Below are positions 16,344 through 25,552 of a DNA stretch of 64,000 bases, in pieces. The notes under the pieces were generated by a model. That model saw only the letters and a list, made by a program, of their open reading frames with translations, was not told the DNA's origin and made no database searches. Each line of letters opens with the position of its first letter. The stretch's first letter is position 1. The position numbers and the translations under genes are program-made. The DNA is from Chloroflexota bacterium (GTDB taxonomy: Bacteria; Chloroflexota; UBA11872; VXOZ01): assembly GCA_026710945.1 (NCBI GenBank), contig JAPOQA010000028.1, positions 1 to 64,000 of the forward strand, read 5' to 3'.

Positions 16344-17168
16344 ATGCGCATACTCTTCCTCGGTACAGGAGCTGCTGAAGGCTATCCGGCGCTTTTTTGC
16401 GAATGCGCGCATTGTACTGCGGCGCGGGCGCGCGGCGGACGTAACCTGCGGCGGCGCTCGGCGCTCATGGTGAATGACGACCTCCTGATAGATATCGGCC
16501 CCGACTTTGTAGCCGGCATGCATGCGACCGGCGCGAATTTCGGCCGCGTCGCTACCCTGCTCATCACCCATGCCCACGGCGACCACTTTCATCTGCCCAA
16601 TCTCTACATGCGTCGGAGCAACTTCTGCGCTACGACACCCGCGCAGTTGGAAGTCTTTGGCACTCCTCCCACGACGGAAGCGACGAAAGCTGAGGCCTCA
16701 GCGCGCAATCTCTCCGAAGAGGAGTTTCGTCTGCGGCTCAACACCATCCAACCCGGTGATTCCTGGCAGACCGGGCGCTACCGGGTCACCGCGTTCCCAG
16801 CGGCACACGCAGAGGAACTCATACCGGTGTTCTTTGCCATCGAAGAGGGTGACCGGACGCTACTCTACGCATCTGACACCGGCCCTTTCCCCGACGAAAC
16901 CTGGCGGCAACTCCAAGCATTCCGTTTCGACTGCGCAGTCATCGAATCGACAATGGGCATCGGCCCGCCGGGCACGCACCATCTCTCTATGGAGCAGTGC
17001 GCCGAACACCATCAAAGGCTGGAAGATGAGGGCTTGCTGCGTCCCGGGGCACGCCGTTTCGCCACGCACTTCTCCCATAACCGGACGCCACCCTATCTGG
17101 AATGCGTGGAGTTCTTTGCGCCGCACGGCATCGAGCCCGCGTACGATGGCTTGGTCGTGCAGGTGTAG
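16344..17168 (+). CDS. MBL-fold metallohydrolase, PhnP-like
   Basis: This 274-residue protein opens RILFLGTGAAEGYPALFCEC, with CxCAHCTAARARGGRNLRRRS resembling the zinc-binding and substrate loop of PhnP-type cyclic phosphodiesterases. The core metal motif is THAHGDHFHL. The remaining ligands are in FPAAHAEE, YASDTGPF and FATHFSHN. It lies 9 bp after the MoaB/MogA gene, so they are co-transcribed. It may act in phosphate-ester or cofactor processing. Exact substrate is unknown. Confidence 0.8.
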   Translation: MRILFLGTGAAEGYPALFCECAHCTAARARGGRNLRRRSALMVNDDLLIDIGPDFVAGMHATGANFGRVATLLITHAHGDHFHLPNLYMRRSNFCATTPAQLEVFGTPPTTEATKAEASARNLSEEEFRLRLNTIQPGDSWQTGRYRVTAFPAAHAEELIPVFFAIEEGDRTLLYASDTGPFPDETWRQLQAFRFDCAVIESTMGIGPPGTHHLSMEQCAEHHQRLEDEGLLRPGARRFATHFSHNRTPPYLECVEFFAPHGIEPAYDGLVVQV

Positions 17169-17447
17169 CCGCTGAAGGTTAGCTCACCATGTGGACTTGC
17201 AGGCGAAGCACATAGAAGTCGCTAGATGGTCTCGATGCGAGATTCTTAGCGCCTCTATGACAAGGACTGTGGCTTCAATCTCGTATCTCTAAAGAATTCG
17301 AGGGAATCTTAAATCGTACTGGCTTAACTTTAGAGCTTATCGGTCAAGAAGTATGCGAGGGACAAGGCCCACGCTACGTTGTAGCTCTTGGCTTAAGTGA
17401 TGGCTAGGCAGAATTCACCTTTCATTGCATTGCTATCCAGCGAGCCT

Positions 17448-18122
17448 CTAGCCCGGTTTAGCTGTCAAACGGTCTTTTAGAGCTCTTTCCTCATCTGTCA
17501 TTTCGCATTCTGGCACTCGGCTCATTGACAGCAGAGCAGGGATACCACGCCTGCCCATCTCATCCATGTTCAGTTCAATCAAGGAAAGTGCCAAGCAATG
17601 AAGAATCTGTACATCACGCGGGAGAATCTCGAATTCATTTCTTAGTTTTCCTTCGTGACTTAGGTCAAAGTATCTTACGCTCAAGTACGAAGAATCATGC
17701 CTGTTTAGGCAGACCCTTAGGTCTTTTTCAGAAATGTGTTCAATGTCTTTGGATTGACCGAGCGAATTCATCCTAGTGGTGATGCGATTCCTTATCCCTT
17801 CGTTGCCGCCACTCATTCTTAGCATGGCTTTGTATAAGACGTTTGGGTTATGGTTTACGTCATCTCGAATGATTGAGTAGTGAAGGAGTAAGAGAAGGCG
17901 CAAAGACTGTTCGATAGAAAGCAGGATCAACTCAAAAGAAACCGTAGGAAAGAAGAAGGCATCAATAGATGGAGGTTTGGCACCGGGCTTTTCAAAGCAC
18001 CAGACCGATGCTCGTTGGTGGGCCTGCGCTGCAGCCATCATTCGGACCGCAGCGATCTTGATTTCTTCACCGCAAAGTTGCGCTCGCTCTTCCATTTTTG
18101 GTGCATTCCTGCGTCTCGCCAT
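17448..18122 (-). CDS. Hypothetical protein, possibly HEPN-like
   Basis: This 224-residue soluble protein is largely alpha-helical by composition and AT-richer than its neighbours, a hint of transfer. The segment FELILLSIEQSLRLLLLLHYSII followed by RDDVNHNPNVLYK has an R-x4-H arrangement after a hydrophobic helix, reminiscent of HEPN domains. This is only a resemblance. An internal ATG at 18095 (MEERAQLC) has a better-placed upstream purine stretch than the first ATG. About 280 bp of featureless sequence separates it from the MBL gene. Confidence 0.5.
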   Translation of the reverse strand: MARRRNAPKMEERAQLCGEEIKIAAVRMMAAAQAHQRASVWCFEKPGAKPPSIDAFFFPTVSFELILLSIEQSLRLLLLLHYSIIRDDVNHNPNVLYKAMLRMSGGNEGIRNRITTRMNSLGQSKDIEHISEKDLRVCLNRHDSSYLSVRYFDLSHEGKLRNEFEILPRDVQILHCLALSLIELNMDEMGRRGIPALLSMSRVPECEMTDEERALKDRLTAKPG

Positions 18123-18609
18123 TTATGTAGTCTCCGAACCGCGCATCAATTCACCTTTGTCCCATACCCGCCGTTGGGATCCCGTCCAACAGCCGTGTTG
18201 TAAGGAGGATAGTAGTAGTGGGGTTCAGCGTCAATCCTAGCCAATGTCGTCCGAGGTCGCTTCCGACAACTTGGCATATTGGAGGCTTGCTTCCGCAACC
18301 GCGATGCGTGCGCTATTGAATGTCGCTATGAATTCAAGAGTTTCTATCGGTAAGACGTATTGGCGACAGTGTACATAATTCCTTTTGAATGGAGCGGCAA
18401 TGCTGACAATTGTGCACACGCTCTAAATTCCATCCCCGTGTCAAGCACGAGGTCTCGGCGCATCCGGGATTCCTTGATAGATAGCTTGGACCGCACTCTC
18501 CTCAACCAGTCTTTAGTAGTCCGGTGACAGGGGCGAGTTTCTCTACGCAAGGACAGCGTTTAGAATAATGGAAGAGCGAGGTTACGGAGCCACTGTAAAT
18601 TGGAGAGCG
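18123..18609. other. AT-richer intergenic region, nothing recognised
   Basis: No convincing gene, RNA or repeat is visible in this stretch. Short open frames lack ribosome binding sites and family resemblance. Confidence 0.4.
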
Positions 18610-19980
18610 ATGAGCATTTCGCGACGGAAACTTCTAAGTGCACTAAGCTCGCTGCCGGCGCTGCCGCTGCTGGCGGCATGTGGCAACAGTCTGCCGGATT
18701 CCATCCGACCCGGCGGCGAGGCCAACGTGCCGACGGTACACGTGGTCGCGCCGAACATTACCCTCATCTCTGCCACCAACCTCATCCGCGCCATCCAGGC
18801 CTGGAACGGCGGCGAAATTGATCCTGCCGGCCCTGGTGAGCGATTTCGCATCTCTTTGCAGATAGTTAAGGCACGCGAAGACGGCGGCGTCACGGCCAGC
18901 GGCAGCCCGCCGACGTGGACGTATTTTCGCCGCGGCATTGACGCCGAGGCCGCTGCCGGACGTCCGGCGGACGTTGCCATGCTCACCGGCGGCATCTTCA
19001 CACTGCCCGGCATTGCCAGCCCGTTCTTTGCGCCGCTCAACGACTTTATACAGCGCGACCCGGGCTTTCTCAACGAGTTTGTGACCCCAGCCGTGGACGC
19101 CACGACGTTCGGAGGGCGCATCCAAGCGGTGCCAACGGTGTTGGGCGCCGGCGTGATGGCCTGGAGGCCGGACCGGTTTGACGATACCGACCTGCCGCCA
19201 CCTCCCGCGAAATGGACCTGGAATGACCTCGCAGCGCTGGGACAAGATTTCATGACCGCGGCGCGTGCGCGCAACAAGGACGACTGGTGGGCCATCGGCG
19301 AGGGTCTTCACTCGGCACTGTGGGCGCACCTCATGGCCCAGTCCGGCGGGGGCGTGCTGAACATGGAGGAGGGTCGGCTGAGCCTCAATTCCGATAAGAC
19401 TCGTGCGGCGCTCCAGTGGTGGCGGGATCTAGCCTACACGCACCGCATCATGCCGACGGGCGCCGACATGTCCTTCTTTGACATGACGCGCTTGGCGCCG
19501 CGCAAGCGGGCAGCATTCCATCACGCCATGGTCTATTCCGGCGAAAATATCGGCGGCGGCTGGAAAGTGCAGCACTCGCCGTCCTTTGCCGGCAACGCTA
19601 ACAGCTCGCTCTACGTGATGGACGTCATGGGCATTCACGGCAAGTCGGTGCAAACCGAGTTGGCCTACCAGGCCATCAAGGCGCTCGCGCCCTATGTGTC
19701 GTTGCGCTCGATGGTGCCGGCTTGGATTCCCGCCCTCAAACACGTTGAAAACCCCTCCGGCGAACGGCCGGAGCTCGCGTTGGTCGAAGATCGCGTGCCG
19801 GTGGTCTTGGAGGCGCTGCGCAATGGGCTGGGTACGACGACGTTGCCCTGGACGGAGGTAGGCACGCTGCTCACCAGAAACCTCATCGAGCCGCTCTACA
19901 CCGATGAACTCGACGTCGCCGCCGCTACCGAACGCGCCACCCGCGCTGTCGCCAACGCCTTGCCGGGGGTGCTAGTGTAG
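18610..19980 (+). CDS. Extracellular solute-binding lipoprotein (ABC-type), orphan
   Basis: This 456-residue secreted lipoprotein starts MSISRRKLLSALSSL with a twin-arginine SRRKLL motif and has the lipobox LPLLAAC with Cys at ~22. The mature part has the periplasmic-binding fold of family 1 (sugar-type) solute-binding proteins: PADVAMLTGG, PTVLGAGVMAWRPDRF, WTWNDLAALG and LALVEDRVPVVLEALRNG. A longer frame opens 42 nt upstream, but the signal peptide sets this ATG. No permease or ATPase genes lie nearby. Ligand is unknown. Confidence 0.8.
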   Translation: MSISRRKLLSALSSLPALPLLAACGNSLPDSIRPGGEANVPTVHVVAPNITLISATNLIRAIQAWNGGEIDPAGPGERFRISLQIVKAREDGGVTASGSPPTWTYFRRGIDAEAAAGRPADVAMLTGGIFTLPGIASPFFAPLNDFIQRDPGFLNEFVTPAVDATTFGGRIQAVPTVLGAGVMAWRPDRFDDTDLPPPPAKWTWNDLAALGQDFMTAARARNKDDWWAIGEGLHSALWAHLMAQSGGGVLNMEEGRLSLNSDKTRAALQWWRDLAYTHRIMPTGADMSFFDMTRLAPRKRAAFHHAMVYSGENIGGGWKVQHSPSFAGNANSSLYVMDVMGIHGKSVQTELAYQAIKALAPYVSLRSMVPAWIPALKHVENPSGERPELALVEDRVPVVLEALRNGLGTTTLPWTEVGTLLTRNLIEPLYTDELDVAAATERATRAVANALPGVLV

Positions 19981-20065
19981 TGCGCATACTCGACGAGGGC
20001 TCGTCGACAGCCGGCGAGCGGTGAGGGTGGGAGTGTAATCCGGCCCACGGACAGCCTGCGCTAGA

Positions 20066-20446
20066 TCAAGCTACCAGCGGCTCCAACCTCTTCAGCAGTA
20101 CCTCTACGCGCTTGATCCCGTCCTGGACTAAGTCTTCCGATTGCCAATTCTCGTAGAAATTCGTATGCAGCGAATTGGCAATTCTGAACAGGTCACGAAG
20201 CTCAGCGTCTTCCGTCTCGTGGTAGATTCTATCGACCGCATCAAAGAGATACCGGTGTCCGTCGAGCTGCCAGCCACGGTGCTGAGCCACGGCTTTCACC
20301 GCATGCGCAGCCGCGCCCCAGGCCTTCTCTGAGGCTTGGAGCCGGTCGCCTGTGGCGAATTCTTCTTCCGCTTGGCGCAGGAATTGGCGGCTGATGCGCA
20401 GGTGCTCTTCTACTCTTGGGTCCCTGCCGTTAACTCGCGTAGCCAC
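20066..20446 (-). CDS. PaREP1-family protein, copy 3 of a tandem triplet
   Basis: This 126-residue all-helical protein has the PaREP1-type core: LRISRQFLRQAEEEFATGDR, then QASEKAWGAAAHAVKAVAQ, a GHRYLFDAVDRIY helix and NSLHTNFYENWQ near the C-terminus. PaREP1 proteins are a HEPN-like family of unknown function, common in archaea and some Chloroflexota. Two sister copies lie immediately upstream on the same strand with ~83-bp gaps, so this is one repeated locus. Confidence 0.7.
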   Translation of the reverse strand: MATRVNGRDPRVEEHLRISRQFLRQAEEEFATGDRLQASEKAWGAAAHAVKAVAQHRGWQLDGHRYLFDAVDRIYHETEDAELRDLFRIANSLHTNFYENWQSEDLVQDGIKRVEVLLKRLEPLVA

Positions 20447-20528
20447 GATGCGCTCCGTGTTCTGGTTGCTGCTCTTCTAATCGTCGTGAAAAGCTACACG
20501 CTGCACCATAGCGGACCAAAGAATGGTT

Positions 20529-20909
20529 TCAGGCTGCCAGCGGCTCCAGCTTCTCTAGCAACACCTTTACACGCTTGATCCCGTCCTGCACTTGATTGTC
20601 CGTTTGCCAATTCTCATAGAAGTTCATGTGCAGCGAGTTGGACGCGCTAAATAGGACAAGAACTTCCGAGTCTCCCGTCTCGCAATAGATCTTGTCGATT
20701 GCCTCGAAGAGAAAGCGATGCCCGTCGTGCTGCCAGCCGCGGTGCTGAGCCACGGCTTTCACCGCGTGCGCGGCCGCGCCCCAGGCTTTCTCCGAGGCCT
20801 GCAACCTGTCGCCTTTGGCAAGCTCTTCTTCCGCTTGGCGCAAGAATTGGCGGCTGATGCGCAGGTGCTCTTCTACCTTGCGATCTCTGTAATTGACTTC
20901 TCTCGCCAC
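20529..20909 (-). CDS. PaREP1-family protein, copy 2 of a tandem triplet
   Basis: This copy has exactly the same length (126 aa) as its neighbours and a near-identical central region (QASEKAWGAAAHAVKAVAQ). Differences concentrate in the helix before NSLHMNFYENWQ, where it has SEVLVLFSAS instead of the acidic DAELRDLFRIA pattern. The start motif MAREVNYRDRKVEEHL parallels the other copies. Function is unknown. Maintenance of three intact copies argues against simple decay. Confidence 0.7.
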   Translation of the reverse strand: MAREVNYRDRKVEEHLRISRQFLRQAEEELAKGDRLQASEKAWGAAAHAVKAVAQHRGWQHDGHRFLFEAIDKIYCETGDSEVLVLFSASNSLHMNFYENWQTDNQVQDGIKRVKVLLEKLEPLAA

Positions 20910-20993
20910 TATGTACCCCGTGTTCTAACTGCAACCTTATTCGTCGTGCATAGATTCGCGCTGCAATTTAGCGCGTCTATCACCTTCAGCATG

Positions 20994-21374
20994 TCACGCT
21001 ACCAGCGGCTCCAGTTTCTCTAGCAGAACCTTCACCCGCTCGATACCATCTTGCACGAATTCATCGGATTGCCAGTCCTCGTAGAAATTCATGTGCAAGG
21101 CATTGGCCGTGCCGAATAGGCCTCGCAACTCGGGGTCGCCCGTTTCACGGAAAATGCTGTCAACTGCTTCAAAGAGAAAGCGATGACCGTCGTGCCGCCA
21201 GCCTCGTTTTTGAGCAACGGCCTTTACCGCATGCGCCGCCGCGCCCCAGGCCTTCTCTGAGGCTTGCAGTCTATCGCCCTTGGCGAATTCCTCATCCGCT
21301 TGGCGCATGAATTGACGGCTGATTCGCACGTATACTTCCACATTGCGATTTCTGCCGTTGACTTGCCTAGCCAA
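20994..21374 (-). CDS. PaREP1-family protein, copy 1 (promoter-proximal) of a tandem triplet
   Basis: This 126-residue paralogue begins MARQVNGRNRNVEVYVRISR and keeps the QASEKAWGAAAHAVKAVAQK core and a NALHMNFYEDWQ motif. It is the first of the three on the minus strand, preceded by an AT-rich stretch (21375-21470) that could hold the promoter. The 381-bp genes are spaced 84 and 82 bp apart, so the duplication unit is ~464 bp including the intergenic part. Confidence 0.7.
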   Translation of the reverse strand: MARQVNGRNRNVEVYVRISRQFMRQADEEFAKGDRLQASEKAWGAAAHAVKAVAQKRGWRHDGHRFLFEAVDSIFRETGDPELRGLFGTANALHMNFYEDWQSDEFVQDGIERVKVLLEKLEPLVA

Positions 21375-21470
21375 ACCGAACCCCTAGTATTAATCCTATT
21401 TAATTACACCATGAATTCACTTTATACTGTACCATAACTTAGTTGTGCAAACCATAAATGAATACACGTT

Positions 21471-21926
21471 TCACGCCTTTTGTCGACGCACCCGCGCTAT
21501 CTCGCGCTCCGCCTCGATGAGGCGGCGTTGAAAGCGCACGTGAGGGACCGATAGGTTGTAAGTGCGAATGCGCTTGTTGAGCGCGGAAACCCGCTCGCGA
21601 TAATCCGCCATTGCTTTCTGCCAGCGTGCTTCTGCCGCAGCGCCGGGGTGTCCTGCACTTTCGCAGGCACCGTACATGGACCACGACCGCGCCAGTTCTG
21701 CAGCAGCCTCAGCGCAGAGCTTTTCAATCCGCCGGCGTTCTTCAACCCACGGCAAGCTCATGCCGCTGTTGCGCAAAATATGTCGAGCCATCCACAACGC
21801 GGGATCCGCCAGCGGGTCTTCCTCCAAGTTCAGGGGCTTACCCTTGCCGGGCAAGTCTGCAAACTTGCCCTCTGCAAAGGCCGTCTGCAGTCGTTCCTCA
21901 ACCAGCTTGCCCCACTTATCCGTCAT
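21471..21926 (-). CDS. DUF1992 (DnaJ-homologue C28-like) protein
   Basis: This 151-residue protein begins MTDKWGKLVEERLQTAFAEG. It has the hallmark FADLPGKGKPLNLEEDP and ARHILRNSG segments of DUF1992, a short soluble family of unknown function related to eukaryotic DNAJC28. I start it at the ATG overlapping the stop of the upstream SRPBCC gene (ATGA). An ATG three codons earlier is the alternative. The C-terminal half is a charged coiled coil (RRLIEAEREIARVRRQ). Confidence 0.8.
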   Translation of the reverse strand: MTDKWGKLVEERLQTAFAEGKFADLPGKGKPLNLEEDPLADPALWMARHILRNSGMSLPWVEERRRIEKLCAEAAAELARSWSMYGACESAGHPGAAAEARWQKAMADYRERVSALNKRIRTYNLSVPHVRFQRRLIEAEREIARVRRQKA

Positions 21927-22498
21927 GCCTGCCAACCTTCCGGTCGCGAGCCGTCGGCAACCGCCGCCAGCCGTTCCAAATAGCGCGCCCAGCCTTCGTC
22001 GTGAATGTCGCGTTCGAGAGGCGGCGCCTGCGCAAAACCGGTCTGTCGCAAGCGCAATGCCGTATCACTGCCATCGCGTTCCAGGGTAAAGAGCACGTGG
22101 AGCGGCGGAAACGTCCATTGCCGGTTATGCCACGTGAAGCCAAAGCGGGCGTTAGCTTCATACGCTGTGACCTCCCCGGAGAACACGCTAACCGAGCCGT
22201 TCTCGTTGAAAAACACGAACTCCACCGCGCCACCCGGATGCGGCTCGATGCCGGACACCTGCGCAAACCAAAGGCTGATGGCATTGGGATCGGTCAGCAG
22301 TGCAAAAACGCGCTGTGGCGAGGCCGCAATCCGCAACGACACTTCCAGCATGTCATCGTGCGCGTCCGCGGAATCGCCTGGCGCGCCGCTTCTTGAGTTG
22401 TCTTCAGTTGAGTCTTTCAAAGCATTCAAAAGCGCGTCCTTGGGAATGGCGCCGGGAGGACGTTCCGGCACGGGAAGCCTCTGAGCGAAGTTTGGCAT
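21923..22498 (-). CDS. SRPBCC/AHSA1-type protein
   Basis: This 191-residue protein has the START/AHSA1 (SRPBCC) fold. SLRIAASPQRVFALLTDPNA begins the ligand cavity, with LWFAQVSGIEPHPGG and FSGEVTAYEANARFGFTW following. DEGWARYLERLAAV is the C-terminal helix. The first ~75 residues are a Pro-rich, probably disordered leader. A longer frame extends 47 codons upstream, but MPNFAQRLP is the likelier start. It is translationally coupled to the DUF1992 gene. AHSA1-type proteins bind hydrophobic ligands or Hsp90-like partners; the role here is unknown. Confidence 0.75.
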   Translation of the reverse strand: MPNFAQRLPVPERPPGAIPKDALLNALKDSTEDNSRSGAPGDSADAHDDMLEVSLRIAASPQRVFALLTDPNAISLWFAQVSGIEPHPGGAVEFVFFNENGSVSVFSGEVTAYEANARFGFTWHNRQWTFPPLHVLFTLERDGSDTALRLRQTGFAQAPPLERDIHDEGWARYLERLAAVADGSRPEGWQA

Positions 22499-22790
22499 CC
22501 ACCCTGAGTATACTGCGGACTTGCGGATTTGTAGACTAGAGTGTTGAAACCGCGATGCTATTATTGCGCCATATGTCTGCGCCGCGCCTCGTTTGCCGGC
22601 AATCGAAGCTGCTTGTCCATGCTGTGCCTGGACACCCACTCGTGGAGAGGTGACAATGGAGGCGCATGCGACGATTACGACAACAGAGACCGGTCGTTCT
22701 TGACGTAGCCTTCCTGTTCAAGAAACTAGATTAGGTCGTGCTCCCAACGGATGAAGGATCTGCAGCCGCCACAGCGCCAAGGAATTCATC

Positions 22791-23564
22791 ATGGTCATTG
22801 ACTGTCATGCGCATCTGAGCGGGGACCACACCGGCATCACGCGCATTTGGGGCTCTAGCGACGCTGCGCTGCTTGCTGCCGCCGACCGCGTGGGCATCGA
22901 CATGAGCTGTGCCTCAATTCTGACCACGGCTATGCCCGCCCCGCTGGCGGACTTCCAGGAGTGCAACCGGCAAATGGCCGCCGCGACTCAACAGTTCCCC
23001 GGCAAAGTGCGCGGCTATTGCTACGTGAACCCCGGCTACACGCGGGAATCCTTGTGGGAGATCCGGCACTACGTGGAAGAGCACGACTTCATGGGCGTCA
23101 AGCTCTACAACGAATACAAATGCACCGATCCCATCCTCTTTCCCATTGTTGAACTGACAATAGAACTCGGCGTGCCAATTCTGCATCACGCCGGGCATCC
23201 GCACCACCCGATACCCAGCCAGCCCAACATCTCCGATAGCGGGGACCTCGCCGCATTGGCCACACGTTACCCCGAGGCCGTGCTGATCTGCGCTCACATC
23301 GGAGGCGGCGGCGACTGGGAGTGGACGATAAAGGCGGCCCGCGCTACACCAAACATCTACCTCGATACAAGTGGCAGCGTCTTCGATAGCGACATGGTGC
23401 AGACGGCCGTGCGGGTCGTTGGCGCAGAGCGTGTGCTCTTTGGGTGCGATACGTCGTTCACCGCCGGGATCGGCAAGCTGCGGGCGGCGCCCCTGACAGA
23501 GGAACAGCGCGCGCTCATCATGGGCGGCAACATGGCGCGCATTCTGGCAATGCGCAAGGCCTAG
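22791..23564 (+). CDS. Amidohydrolase_2 family hydrolase
   Basis: This 257-residue TIM-barrel hydrolase has all expected ligands: HAH in VIDCHAHLSG, His in ILHHAGHPHHP, His in ICAHIGGGGDWEW and Asp in FGCDTSFTAG. VKLYNEYKC carries the strand-4 lysine-like position. It differs from the 5.8-kb pair and has an intact active site. Decarboxylase or lactonase chemistry is typical of the family. It stands alone, and no transporter or regulator is adjacent. Confidence 0.8.
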   Translation: MVIDCHAHLSGDHTGITRIWGSSDAALLAAADRVGIDMSCASILTTAMPAPLADFQECNRQMAAATQQFPGKVRGYCYVNPGYTRESLWEIRHYVEEHDFMGVKLYNEYKCTDPILFPIVELTIELGVPILHHAGHPHHPIPSQPNISDSGDLAALATRYPEAVLICAHIGGGGDWEWTIKAARATPNIYLDTSGSVFDSDMVQTAVRVVGAERVLFGCDTSFTAGIGKLRAAPLTEEQRALIMGGNMARILAMRKA

Positions 23565-24105
23565 CCTGAGGACTTCCGCAATCCTCGTTGCCCGGCTCCG
23601 ACGTTGTGGGTAGCCCGCCGCCTCAGCCCATAGCAACCTTACGAGCGGCCTTAGACTCAGTCGCGGCCAAGATACCGGGCGGACTTGCTATGCAATGCGT
23701 AGCCCTTTTCGTTAGCCTGTCGTTCAAGTGAGCCCGTCGCCAAGCCCGTCTTGAGCCTGCCGAAAGGCTCAGGGAGCAACCCCGCGACGAGAAAACGAGC
23801 AATCTCAGGACTCTAGATTTCTCGCTTCGCTCGAAATGACAGGTAAGGTCCCTTACCAGCGGGGCTCGACATTCAGTTCATTAGGTCTGTTCAATCCTCA
23901 AACTTGCAGGTCTTTGCTTCATGCTCTTACCGCAGGAAATGTGGGAAGCTCATGGCGGAAAGAGTTGCAAGGCCGTGCCTGAACTCCAGTACTGCCTTGA
24001 CAGTGTATGATATCCAGGGGTACACTTCTTGCCACAACGGGTAGTGGCAATGAAAGTCCCAAAGCCGTTCCCGAAGAGTGAGCAGTGGTACAAAGGAGAG
24101 CAACG
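23565..24105. other. Intergenic region with dispersed repeats
   Basis: Contains a TTGAGCCTGCCGAAAGGCTCAGG palindrome (about 23753-23775) and a half copy of the TCTAGATTTCTCGCTTCGCTCGAAATGACA repeat (about 23812-23842). The rest is unassigned upstream sequence of the next lipoprotein gene. Confidence 0.5.
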
Positions 24106-25476
24106 ATGAGAAATGCCCGACGATTGACGCGGCGTAGCCTACTTGGCGCGTCGACTATCGGCTCCGCCGGACTTGTCTTGGCTGCCTGCGGCCAGGTGCA
24201 GATGACGGGTGAGCCCATGGAACAGGCGGCAGATGCCCCGAAAGAGGAGGCAGAGCAGCCGCAGATGATGGAGCACGCGCCCGTCGTCGCGTTGCTCATC
24301 AGCCAGCGTGAGGATACGATCGCCAAGACGGCGGCCACGCTGGAGCTCTTCGATACGGAACATCCCGAAGTCGACATTGCTTGGAAGCTGGGCTATCCGC
24401 CGGGAGAACTGCCGGCGCTCTTGGCAGCCGGTTCACCGCCGGACGTGTGCTGGTGGGGCGTGGCGCCGCATCAGGTGGCCGACATCGTCCGGGACCACCG
24501 TCCGATCCTGGCGGCACACGGCGTAGATATTGACGAGATCGTGGAACCGGTAATCAAGGGCAATACCTGGCAGGGCAAACTGCTCGGCGTGCCGTACGGC
24601 TTGAACACCACGAGCATCTTCTACAACAAAGATCAATTCGCTGCCGCCGGCCTCAATCCCCCGACAGACGACACCACGTGGGAGCAGGTCCTCAACGATG
24701 CCGATGCCTTGACGGCGCACCTCAACCAGGGGCAGGAAAAGAAGACCGCCTGGGGTATCGCCATGAGTTCTTATATTCCACAGTACTTGCCGTTCGTCTA
24801 TGGCGGCATGCTCGATGAGGACGGCGAACTCGCCGCTGACCGCGAGATTGTGCTCCACATGGTGCAAATGATCAAGGATGCCTGGACCCGGCGGGAAGCG
24901 GCGCCAGGGCCGAACAACGAAGATATCGACCTGAGCCGCTTTGCCATCGCGGCATTCGGCAGACAGCAACTCAGCCAGGTGATCTTCGGTACCTGGGGTA
25001 TCGTGCCGACACGGGAAGCGGCCGAATTCGGGTTCGATTCCATCGAGCCACCCTACCTCGAAATTGGCGGCGGACGCACCCGCGGCGCGTTCATGGGTCA
25101 GGAAGAGCACTTTGTCCTAGACAGCAGCACGAATCCGGATGCGGAGACGCTTGTGGTCTGGTTCGTCAAATCCACCCATCAAGAGTGGATGGGGCAGCGC
25201 GGCCACGCCATCCCCGTGCACATCCCATCACAGCATTCCTTCGGCCCGCCGGAAGACAACCCGCACCCGGCCAATCAACTGTCATTCGCTCGCAGCGCGG
25301 GCTATGCCACGCCATTCTGGCCTCACCCGGCGTACCGCAGTTTCACCGGCGCCCTCAATACGCACCTGCGGCCGCATTTCCGGGAAGAGGACAATCTGAC
25401 GTCGGAAGAGGCGGTCGAAAACTCCTTCGCGGCGCTCGAGCAGGCCATCGAGGACTGGAAGAAGGAGAACGCATAG
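24106..25476 (+). CDS. Extracellular solute-binding lipoprotein (ABC-type), second orphan
   Basis: This 456-residue protein starts MRNARRLTRRSLLGASTIGS with a Tat RR motif and has the lipobox LVLAAC (Cys ~30). An acidic linker (EQAADAPKEEAEQPQ) precedes a family 1 solute-binding domain (AAGSPPDVCWWGVAPHQVAD, GVPYGLNTTSIFYNKDQFAA). AAAGGAG precedes this ATG, and an in-frame codon 21 nt upstream is less likely. No ABC permease genes follow. The gene ends before a strong hairpin terminator. It has the same length as the 18.6-kb lipoprotein but low overall similarity. Confidence 0.8.
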   Translation: MRNARRLTRRSLLGASTIGSAGLVLAACGQVQMTGEPMEQAADAPKEEAEQPQMMEHAPVVALLISQREDTIAKTAATLELFDTEHPEVDIAWKLGYPPGELPALLAAGSPPDVCWWGVAPHQVADIVRDHRPILAAHGVDIDEIVEPVIKGNTWQGKLLGVPYGLNTTSIFYNKDQFAAAGLNPPTDDTTWEQVLNDADALTAHLNQGQEKKTAWGIAMSSYIPQYLPFVYGGMLDEDGELAADREIVLHMVQMIKDAWTRREAAPGPNNEDIDLSRFAIAAFGRQQLSQVIFGTWGIVPTREAAEFGFDSIEPPYLEIGGGRTRGAFMGQEEHFVLDSSTNPDAETLVVWFVKSTHQEWMGQRGHAIPVHIPSQHSFGPPEDNPHPANQLSFARSAGYATPFWPHPAYRSFTGALNTHLRPHFREEDNLTSEEAVENSFAALEQAIEDWKKENA

Positions 25477-25552
25477 GTTCTCTAGCCAGTTTCAGTTGAC
25501 AATCACTGGTATTTCCAGCGCAAGTGTCATTCCGAGCGTAGCGAGGAATCTA

